DNA of 64,000 nt from assembly GCA_025057155.1 (NCBI GenBank), contig JANWYD010000005.1, positions 62,001 through 126,000 on the forward strand, read 5' to 3'. Shown here in pieces: positions 57,064-63,405 of the stretch. Positions within the stretch are counted from its first letter, which is position 1; every line of letters starts with the position of its first letter. Source of the DNA: Chloroflexaceae bacterium (lineage in GTDB: Bacteria > Chloroflexota > Chloroflexia > Chloroflexales > Chloroflexaceae). The notes under the pieces were generated by a model. The model made no database searches, was not told where the DNA came from, and saw nothing but the letters and a program-made list of their open reading frames with translations. The position numbers and the translations under genes are program-made.

Positions 57064-57242
57064 ATGCATTGCAAATCATGCCAATGCGAATGTAGATTTT
57101 GAGTTGCGACCCGCATCGTTCAGCCCTCTCCCCAACCTATTTCCGCCGGAAGAGAGCCGCCACCCTCCCCGCCCTCGAAGGAGGTGGGGAGGGTGTGTTG
57201 CAGATTCCTTCGGTAACAGGCCGCCCAGGCCCGAGGCCCATC

Positions 57243-57530
57243 TCACAGCGTGACACGCAGCGCGCCGCCGCCCTCGTCCCAGAAGGCCGGTCGCGGTCCC
57301 GGCGGCGTGCCCGAAGGCAGCAGATCCCAGATCAGCACGCTGCGGTCGCCGCGAGCGTTGCGCTGTTTGAGCAGCAACCCGCCCGCGCCCGGCCCGCGCG
57401 TGGGCAACAGCCAGAGTTCACGGCCCTTCGGCAGGGCCACCATCGTGTTGTGCGGAAAATATCGTTCCGCCACATCCGCGGGCAAATGCAGGTACCCCAG
57501 GGAGGTCAATTCGATGTGAGTGGTTGACAT
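57243..57530 (-). CDS. Uncharacterised 95-residue beta-rich protein of the hydrogenase operon
   Basis: Follows the HupL protease gene by 22 bases. Strand-rich: HIELTSLGYLHLPADVAERYFPHNTMVALPKGRELWLLPTRGPG, then LLLKQRNARGDRSVLIWDLLP and GGGALRVTL. No cysteines. It may be the small third protein that occurs near group 2a hydrogenases, but I cannot confirm homology to HucM. It shares an E(L/I)W(L/I)(L/V)PT segment with the protein at 48857. A 180-base spacer separates it from the TPR gene. Confidence 0.65.
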   Translation of the reverse strand: MSTTHIELTSLGYLHLPADVAERYFPHNTMVALPKGRELWLLPTRGPGAGGLLLKQRNARGDRSVLIWDLLPSGTPPGPRPAFWDEGGGALRVTL

Positions 57531-57552
57531 ACATGTTGCCCCTTGGTGCTAC

Positions 57553-58038
57553 TCAGCGAACCTCCGATGTCCAGCGTAGCGGCGCGCTCCATTCGGCCAG
57601 GAGACGCTGCGCCAGGCCCTCCATGCTCTCGGCGACGGCCGGGCTGAGCGGCGCCCCCGGGTCGAAGCTGGCGCCCTCAATCAGGTAGACCGTCACGTCG
57701 CGCGGGTATTCCTCCTTGAGCAGCCAGCGGGCGAAGGCCAGGGCATGATCCCAGCGAAAGGCGTGCAGGTTCATGCCCCGGAGCGGAGGGATCTGTTCCA
57801 GGGCAGCGCCGGGCACCCGGTAGAGACTGCCCGGCACCGCGCCGGTGCGCGAGGCGTCTACGATGATCACCCGCGCGGCCCCGCGCATCTGAAAGGCCAC
57901 GTCCATTCCCGCCGTGCCGCCGTCCACCAGCCGCGCGCCCGGCGGCGGGCCAAGCTCCCAGAGCCGGCGAATGAGGATCGGGCCGACTCCATCGTCGCCC
58001 CGCAACAGGTTGCCGCACCCGATAATGACCGTTTCCAT
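57553..58038 (-). CDS. Hydrogenase maturation protease for HupL
   Basis: 161 residues, HyaD/HupD/HoxW-type nickel-dependent endopeptidase. VIIGCGNLLRGDDGVGPILIRRL holds the metal-binding Asp at the N-terminus; VIIVDASRTGAVPGSLYRV and FRWDHALAFARWL (His) complete the site. It is encoded 8 bases after hupL, which identifies its client. It differs from the protease at 37182 in the HDTSLG versus RWDHALA region, in line with distinct client recognition. Confidence 0.92.
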   Translation of the reverse strand: METVIIGCGNLLRGDDGVGPILIRRLWELGPPPGARLVDGGTAGMDVAFQMRGAARVIIVDASRTGAVPGSLYRVPGAALEQIPPLRGMNLHAFRWDHALAFARWLLKEEYPRDVTVYLIEGASFDPGAPLSPAVAESMEGLAQRLLAEWSAPLRWTSEVR

Positions 58039-58046
58039 ACTGCCGC

Positions 58047-59687
58047 CTACGCCCCCTCGCCGATGCGGAAGCGCGCCAGTTCCTTGCCGCTCTTCTCGTC
58101 GTAGGCGTGGACGGTGCAGACCAGGCAGGAGTCGAAGCTGCGGGCCACGTGCCCCAGTTCGACCGGATCCTTCGGGTCGGCGATGGGCGTGCCGACGAAG
58201 GCCTGCTCCATCGGCCCGTTGACCTCTTTGCGATCGCGGGGGCCAATGTTCCAGGCCGTGGGCGTGACCACCTGGTAGTTCTCGATCTTCCCATCCTTGA
58301 GCACGATCCAGTCGGAGAGACTGCCCCGCGCCGCTTCCGTCGAGCCGAAGCCGCGCCCATCGGGGAGTTCCTGAGGCTTGATGTAGAACTTCTCGTGCAG
58401 GTCGAGTTCATCGAGCCATTTACGGGCCAGTTTATAATACTTGGGAGCCTCGTGCATGCGCGCCAGCACCCGCACCAGCACACTGGGGCCAACGGTCGTA
58501 ACCGCGTCGTAGAAGAGCGGATCGTAGTCCTGCCACGGCTCAGCGCCGGGCTTGCCGGCGATCACCTGCCGCGCCAGCGGGCCGGCCTCCAGGGGCTTCG
58601 CGCCAACGCCGGGGATCTCGTAGCGCGGGGCCTTGGCCCAGGTGTACTTGCCCTGCTTGCGCCCGATCGCCGGGTCCAGCGGCTCGGTGCGGCCCTCAAA
58701 GGGGTGCAGGGCGTGGTTGCCCTCGAAGAAGGCGTGGGTCACATCCTCGCGCACATTGGCCTGGTCGAAGTCGTAGTACACGCCGTCGGCAAAGACCCCC
58801 GAGCGGTTGATCAGCGCGGCATTACGGCCCTCGATGGTCGGGCGCGCGTACTTCTCGGGGTTGAAGTAGGTGCCGGTCGCCAGGTAGTTGCCAAAGCCCG
58901 CGCCAAACGTATCCAGGCCAATCCGCTGGGCGAAGCGAATGAAGAAGCCGCAGTCGGAGTTGTAATGGCTCTCCTTCTCGTCCACCCAGGCCAGCACATC
59001 GGCCCAGGAGCGGTTCTCGAGCCAGCGGTCCACCGAACAGCCCAGCCAGCGTTTCTCCAGCCACTCGTCCTTCCAGTACTCCAGGATGGCGATCGAGCGC
59101 GTCACATCGGCGAGGGTAGGGCCGCACATGACCCCGCCGGGGATCATGAAGCTGGAGTGCGGCCACTGGCCGCCGTAGATCGCGTAGACCTCCACTGGCT
59201 TGCCCGAGAGAGTCACTCCGACCTCGTAGCTTGTACCGACGAAGGGCGCGAAACGGCGTACTGCCTCTTCATAGCCCTCGGCCCGGGCGTAGTTTTTGTT
59301 CACCAGGTCAATGGCGAAAAGGGCGTAGAACCAGCGCGGGATGCTTTGCAGCGTCTCGCACGCCTGGGCGATATTGCGCACCAGGGTGGCATTGGGAGGC
59401 AGTTCGGTTTTCCAGGCGGTATCGAGAGCGTAGGCCGCCTTGTAGAGGTGGCTGCCGCCGCAGATGCCGCAGATGCGCGGGGTCACGATCAGGCCAGCCT
59501 GGGGGTCCTTGCCTCTAAGGATGATCTCAAAGCCCCGGAACATCGCCGCCTCGGTCCACGCCCCGGTCACCACTCCGTCACGGACGGACACGCGCACATC
59601 GAGGTCGCCCTCTACCCGACCGAGGGGGCTGACGTGCAGATCGAGGGCCGTAGCGCCCGCGGGGGAAAGATCGGTCACGGTAGCCAT
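58047..59687 (-). CDS. hupL: NiFe uptake hydrogenase large subunit, group 2a
   Basis: 546 residues from ATG 59687. NiFe ligands: RICGICGGSH (L1) and DSCLVCTVH at the C-terminus (L2). A 19-residue tail, AYDEKSGKELARFRIGEGA, follows the final His and should be cleaved by the neighbouring protease. No selenocysteine. The protein matches cyanobacterial/actinobacterial HupL-HucL in motifs such as WPHSSFMIPGGVMCGPT and the C-terminal spacing. It oxidises H2, often at low concentration in this group, feeding electrons to the respiratory or photosynthetic chain. Confidence 0.95.
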   Translation of the reverse strand: MATVTDLSPAGATALDLHVSPLGRVEGDLDVRVSVRDGVVTGAWTEAAMFRGFEIILRGKDPQAGLIVTPRICGICGGSHLYKAAYALDTAWKTELPPNATLVRNIAQACETLQSIPRWFYALFAIDLVNKNYARAEGYEEAVRRFAPFVGTSYEVGVTLSGKPVEVYAIYGGQWPHSSFMIPGGVMCGPTLADVTRSIAILEYWKDEWLEKRWLGCSVDRWLENRSWADVLAWVDEKESHYNSDCGFFIRFAQRIGLDTFGAGFGNYLATGTYFNPEKYARPTIEGRNAALINRSGVFADGVYYDFDQANVREDVTHAFFEGNHALHPFEGRTEPLDPAIGRKQGKYTWAKAPRYEIPGVGAKPLEAGPLARQVIAGKPGAEPWQDYDPLFYDAVTTVGPSVLVRVLARMHEAPKYYKLARKWLDELDLHEKFYIKPQELPDGRGFGSTEAARGSLSDWIVLKDGKIENYQVVTPTAWNIGPRDRKEVNGPMEQAFVGTPIADPKDPVELGHVARSFDSCLVCTVHAYDEKSGKELARFRIGEGA

Positions 59688-59719
59688 AACGCATCGCTCC
59701 TCTGGTCCCGCGTCGCGGG

Positions 59720-60691
59720 CTACACCACAAACATATCTTCTTTCGACCACCTGGGCGCCGCCACGCGAGCCGCTGCTGCCAGGGCCATGTAGCTGATCGG
59801 ATCGGTGCCGGTGGGTACGTCGCGAGGAATAGTGCCGCTGACCTTCTGGGTTTTAAACACTGTGCCGGGCGCCAGGTCGAAGAAGGGAAACTCCGGTTCG
59901 GTGCAGCCGGTGCAGGGCATGCCGGCGCGGGTCTTGGAGGACTGGCGGTTCCAGAGGATGCGATTGCAGGGCGAGCGGGTCATCGGGCCGCGGCAGCCAA
60001 ACTCGTAGAACAGACAGCCGGTGCGGGTGCCCTGTCCGAACTCCATAGTGGACTGCTTGTACTCGAAGAATTGCACGCGGGTGCAGCCGGTCTGGGTAAA
60101 GCTCTTAAAGAAGGTCTGCGGGCGCTGCAACTCGTCGAGGGCCACGTCGCCGGCGCGCCCGCTGGCCACAGCTACCAGGATCTGGGTGACCCAGTCAGGG
60201 TGGGCGGGGCAACCCGGGATGTTGATCACCGGAAGGCCAGCTTTGGAGCGCCAGTCGCCGCCGAGGAACCCGCCTTTCGCCTTGCGGAGGTACTGCAGGC
60301 CGACCGACTCGCTGGGATTGGGGGCCACGGCGGGGATGCCGCCCCAGCAGGCGCAATCGCCGATCGCCACCACGATGCTGGCCTGGTTGGCCAGTTCATA
60401 CACCCAGTCCTTCATCGGCCGATCGGCGAACATATCGTAGCGGCCCGAGCCGTTCGGCCCCAGGATCACCGTCCCCTCGAACACGAAGATATCGAGCGGA
60501 CGTTCGCCACGGGCGCAGGCGTAGAAGAGTTGCTGCGCGGCCTCGCCCAGCTCCATCCCCAGCGAGGGATGCCAGAGAATCTCGATCCCGAAGTCCGTCA
60601 CCAGATCACAGGCGCTCGGTTCCTCAGCGTTGAGGAAGGACATGGTGTTGCCGCTACATGCCCCTCCCTGGAGCCATAACAGGGTTGCCAT
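59720..60691 (-). CDS. hupS: NiFe uptake hydrogenase small subunit, group 2a
   Basis: 323 residues, opening LLWLQGGACSGNTMSFLNAEEPSACDL with no Tat signal peptide, as in group 2 enzymes. Fe-S ligands are visible in the N-terminal C-x-G segment, GDCACWGGIPA, NIPGCPAHPDW, and the C-terminal GCRGPMTRSPCNRILWN and MPCTGCTEPEFPF. The sequence is strikingly like cyanobacterial HupS. With hupL, separated by 32 bases, it forms the enzyme core. Electron acceptor is not encoded nearby except for the NifU-Rieske protein as a candidate. Confidence 0.95.
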   Translation of the reverse strand: MATLLWLQGGACSGNTMSFLNAEEPSACDLVTDFGIEILWHPSLGMELGEAAQQLFYACARGERPLDIFVFEGTVILGPNGSGRYDMFADRPMKDWVYELANQASIVVAIGDCACWGGIPAVAPNPSESVGLQYLRKAKGGFLGGDWRSKAGLPVINIPGCPAHPDWVTQILVAVASGRAGDVALDELQRPQTFFKSFTQTGCTRVQFFEYKQSTMEFGQGTRTGCLFYEFGCRGPMTRSPCNRILWNRQSSKTRAGMPCTGCTEPEFPFFDLAPGTVFKTQKVSGTIPRDVPTGTDPISYMALAAAARVAAPRWSKEDMFVV

Positions 60692-60702
60692 ACCGGTCTC
60701 CT

Positions 60703-60797
60703 CTGGAGGTACGCGGAGGTGTGGAGGTGTGGAGGTGTTGTGGAGCTATGAACCTGTGTAAAAATCACCTCTACACCTCTACCCCTCCACACACCTC
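60703..60797. repeat. GTGTGGAG hairpin between hypB and hupS
   Basis: Left arm CTGGAGGTACGCGGAGGTG and further octamers to 60745; right arm CACCTCTACACCTCT through ACACACCTC (60766-60797). It overlaps the end of hypB: the last codons (CVEG and stop) come from the right arm. Loop contains AACCTGTGTAAAAAT. Confidence 0.85.
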
Positions 60798-61456
60798 GCC
60801 ATCAACCACGCCATCCAGACGTCCATACCCGCCCCGGTGCGAGCGGAGGTTTCAAAGATGGTAATTCCGGGCCGTACCTCCTTGATATTGCGGCGCATCA
60901 GAGCCAGATCGATCCCGCATGCCTCGGCCAGGTCGAGCTTGGTGATGATAGCGACATCGGCGGAGTTGAACAGCACCGGGTACTTCACCGGCTTATCCTC
61001 GCCCTCGGTGACCGACAGCAGCACCACGCGCACCTGCTCGCCCAGGTCGTAGCCAGAGGGGCACACCAGGTTGCCGACGTTCTCGATGAAGAGATAATCC
61101 AGTTCCGCCAGGTTCCAGCCCGCCGCCTCCAGGTGCGCGCTGATCATCTCGGCTTCCAGGTGGCACATATCGCGGGTTTGTATCTGGCGGACGAGGGCGC
61201 CGCTGCGTTCCAGGCGCCGGGCGTCGTTATCGGTCGCCAGGTCGCCCACCAGGGCCGCCGGGCGCCGCCCGGCCCGCACCAGTTCGGTGAGGGTGCGTTC
61301 CAGAAGGGCCGTCTTGCCGCTGCCGGGACTGGAGACGAAGTTGAGCGCCAGCACCCCGGCCTCCTGAAAACGCTCGCGCAGGCGCGCTGCCAGTTGATCG
61401 TTCTTGCTGAGGACACCGGTGCGGATCTCCAGCAAACGCGTAGATACGGTTGACAT
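60779..61456 (-). CDS. hypB: Hydrogenase nickel incorporation GTPase HypB
   Basis: SIMIBI GTPase that inserts nickel with HypA. 225 residues; P-loop SSPGSGKTALLE (about 42-53), then LVGDLATDNDARRL, FIENVGNLVCPSGYDLGE with the metal-site Cys, and ITKLDLAEACG (NKxD equivalent TKLD). The N-terminal His-rich stretch and CxxCGC motif of some HypB proteins are absent. Its start overlaps the stop of hypA by one base (TGATG). The last residues are encoded by the octamer repeat. Confidence 0.95.
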   Translation of the reverse strand: MSTVSTRLLEIRTGVLSKNDQLAARLRERFQEAGVLALNFVSSPGSGKTALLERTLTELVRAGRRPAALVGDLATDNDARRLERSGALVRQIQTRDMCHLEAEMISAHLEAAGWNLAELDYLFIENVGNLVCPSGYDLGEQVRVVLLSVTEGEDKPVKYPVLFNSADVAIITKLDLAEACGIDLALMRRNIKEVRPGITIFETSARTGAGMDVWMAWLMARCVEG

Positions 61457-61824
61457 CAGCGTTCCTCCATCGCCGGTTCAGGGTCGGGAACCTCGATCCC
61501 GGTCACCTCAAGCTCGCGCCCCTGGCGGATGTGCATACTCGGAGCGCCGCAGAACGGGCAGCGAAAACTGCCTTCCTCCGGCTGCACGTCGCGACCGCAG
61601 GGGTCGCATGCCAGCACCAGCGGAACCGTCTCGATCTCCAGCCGCGCCCCTTCGACCAGCGTATGCTGAGCCGCGAGCGGGAAGCAGAACTCCAGAGCCT
61701 CCCGCACCACGCCGGACATGGCCCCCAGGCGCAGGTGCACCGCGACCACGCGCTCGGCCCCGGCCCGGCGGGCCGCCTCCTCGACGATTTCCACGAGACT
61801 CAGAGCAATGGATAGTTCGTGCAT
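61456..61824 (-). CDS. hypA: Hydrogenase nickel chaperone HypA
   Basis: 122 residues. The start is fixed at ATG 61824 because HypA needs MHE at the N-terminus for nickel binding; an in-frame ATG at 61839 would add five residues. It continues LSIALSLVEIVEEAARRAGAERVVAVHLRLGAMSGV. The zinc site has CDPCGRDVQPEEGSFRCPFCGA (two CxxC pairs). It acts with HypB in nickel delivery. Follows the DUF1641 gene by 11 bases. Confidence 0.95.
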   Translation of the reverse strand: MHELSIALSLVEIVEEAARRAGAERVVAVHLRLGAMSGVVREALEFCFPLAAQHTLVEGARLEIETVPLVLACDPCGRDVQPEEGSFRCPFCGAPSMHIRQGRELEVTGIEVPDPEPAMEER

Positions 61825-61835
61825 GTGGCGTCTCT

Positions 61836-62699
61836 TCACCGCTCCAGCGAATGCCCGAAACGCCTCCCGAAGGCCAGGATGAGCGCCGCGGCCCGCTGCA
61901 CATCGGGGTCGCGCAGCGCGCCCAGCAGGCTCAGCAGGCCCCGCTTCGGCGGGTGGCGGCGCTGTTCTTCGTAGCTGGCCACAAAGGCGTCGCCGGCCTG
62001 CCCGACCAGCTTCACCGTCGCCGGCTGGAACACGCCGGAGCTGAGCAAGGCGTCAAACTCTTGTGAGGCAACAAAGGGCGCCAGCCGCTCGATAATCTCG
62101 ATGAACTTCGGCGCCACGGCGACAAGCCGGGGGAGGTAGGGCAGCAGCACGGCCAGCGAGAGGATCTGGGCGATCACCTCGTTGCTTTCGCTGGGAATCG
62201 CGCCGCGCACATCGTCGAGGCTGGAGCGGATATTGTCTGTCAATTCCTCGCCGCGCTGCAACAGGCTGTTCGCCGCCGTAAGCGCGAAGGCGACCAGTTC
62301 GAGCTGGCCCAGGAGCTGGTTGATGGCCTGGAGCGTTGCCGGGTTGCGCAGGGCGGCAAGGGTGGCCTGAAACTCCGGTTGGGCCGACAGTTGCGCCAGT
62401 TGGGTTGCCGTAGCCGTAATGGCGGGCAGTTCCTTGCCCAGGACCGCCAGTTCGCGCAGGTAGATCCCGCCGTCTGCTGGCAGGGCCTGCCGCACCTCAT
62501 CGAGACTGGCGGCGACATTGTCGGTGATTGTCTCACCCCGGCGGATCAGCCCGTCCAGCGCACTGGCCGAATAGGCCAGCAGTTCGGCGTGGTCGAGCAA
62601 CTGGTGCAGCGCCTCAACCGTGCGCGGCTCGTTCAGACGATCAAGCAGCGCCTCCAGCGAGGCGCTGCGGGAAGAAGTGGCGCCGTTGCTGCTCATCAT
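61836..62699 (-). CDS. DUF1641 protein with internal duplication, first gene of the hydrogenase operon
   Basis: 287 residues, all helical, no cysteines or membrane segments. Two internal copies of about 85 residues are visible: ELLAYSASALDGLIRRGETITDNVAASLDEVRQALPAD (about 37-74) and ELVAFALTAANSLLQRGEELTDNIRSSLDDVRGAIPSE (about 122-159). The second is followed by the conserved DUF1641 C-terminal part. Family members occur beside hydrogenase, Hdr and formate dehydrogenase genes (recalled), function unknown. Start ATG 62699 or 62696; the upstream in-frame extension to 62759 lacks conservation. Confidence 0.8.
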   Translation of the reverse strand: MMSSNGATSSRSASLEALLDRLNEPRTVEALHQLLDHAELLAYSASALDGLIRRGETITDNVAASLDEVRQALPADGGIYLRELAVLGKELPAITATATQLAQLSAQPEFQATLAALRNPATLQAINQLLGQLELVAFALTAANSLLQRGEELTDNIRSSLDDVRGAIPSESNEVIAQILSLAVLLPYLPRLVAVAPKFIEIIERLAPFVASQEFDALLSSGVFQPATVKLVGQAGDAFVASYEEQRRHPPKRGLLSLLGALRDPDVQRAAALILAFGRRFGHSLER

Positions 62700-63003
62700 G
62701 GGAACACTCTTCACCGGTCTCGAATGGGGAAACCGTTGCGCTTCCAGGAGCCTGTTCAAGAATAGCCAGAAGCCGACCGCGTCGAGATGCGCCGCACCCG
62801 ATCAGCAATCGAAAATCTACTATCGCGCCGGGCTTTCTCGCTTCTCTATCCGCCGAAGGGAGCCTGTTACAAGAGCGCGGCTTGCCAGTGCCGCGCCTTT
62901 AGAGCGCAAGATACTTTGTCCCAACCGGCGCGGTCAGGGAAAGCCTTCGCCGTGCACGCCCGCAACCAGGGGGAAGTATTTATTACTCTTGGTGATTGAC
63001 CTT

Positions 63004-63032
63004 ATTCTACCTGAGACAGATGACCCTGTCAA
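63004..63032 (-). promoter_or_regulatory. Consensus sigma-70-type promoter of the hup/hyp operon
   Basis: On the minus strand: TTGACA (63032-63027), exactly 17 bases, TAGAAT (63009-63004). Transcription should start near 62997, about 300 bases before the DUF1641 start codon. The hexamers are the same as those of the RRM promoter at 46567-46595. Confidence 0.75.
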
Positions 63033-63044
63033 CTGCTTTGACAG
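63026..63044. promoter_or_regulatory. Candidate operator: palindrome over the -35 box
   Basis: CTGTCAA-CTGCT-TTGACAG, a perfect 7-5-7 inverted repeat. It contains the -35 hexamer of the hup/hyp promoter, so a bound dimeric regulator would block or reshape RNA polymerase access. The half-site TGTCA is of the CRP/FNR-superfamily kind, but the spacing (N7 between TGTCA and TGACA) does not match a family I can name. Confidence 0.55.
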
Positions 63045-63393
63045 TGAAAATAATTTTTCATTTGCTTTGCACGAGGCGAACGAGAGCTTGACGGCTCGCG
63101 CCGGCGGGGCCTTCTGTAAACGACTGGAGAATCTGGGAGGGCGATGCCCTGTCCCTGTCCATCCGGGAATGGACGGTAGCCGATGCCGAGGGTTGCAGGC
63201 GGGAGAGGGAAAGCTGGCTTTTCTCCGCAACTGTCTGCAAGGTGCAGCCTTCTCAGCAACTATCTTCCCTGACTTCTATAACCGAACGTGCCGGAGGCGC
63301 CGGTAAGGAAGGAGCAATCCGCGCCTATCGGCGCCCTGAGCTTGTCGAAGGATGCTCGCTGCTCGTATACCTGGCTAACTCCTTAAACTGCAT

Positions 63394-63399
63394 TATAAT
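63394..63399 (+). promoter_or_regulatory. -10 box giving a leaderless hypF transcript
   Basis: Perfect TATAAT six bases before ATG 63406. Transcription would start at the start codon. No Shine-Dalgarno sequence is present. -35 region weak (near 63371-63376). Confidence 0.6.
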
Positions 63400-63405
63400 C
63401 AAACC

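Larger units (their letters stand above)
62700..63405. other. 706-base divergent control region between the hup/hyp operon and hypF
   Basis: Holds the hup/hyp promoter (63004-63032), a 19-base palindrome over its -35 (63026-63044), an AT-rich patch (63045-63070), a GGGAGGGC-like hairpin fragment (63136-63155), a CCTGAGCTTGTCGAAGG repeat (about 63335-63352) and the hypF -10 box. Open frames here are short and unsupported. The predicted hup/hyp leader runs about 62998-62700. Confidence 0.6.

Noticed and set aside
58107-59792. 561-codon open frame opposite hupL
   Set aside because: Antisense shadow; hupL carries every NiFe-binding motif. The same holds for long frames opposite the TPR gene (55840-57102), the activase (26586-28028) and hdrA/hdrB (31137-32657).
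63335-63352. CCTGAGCTTGTCGAAGG as an operator of hypF
   Set aside because: This string is, from memory, a very widespread intergenic repeat in many bacteria, so it is not evidence for specific regulation here.
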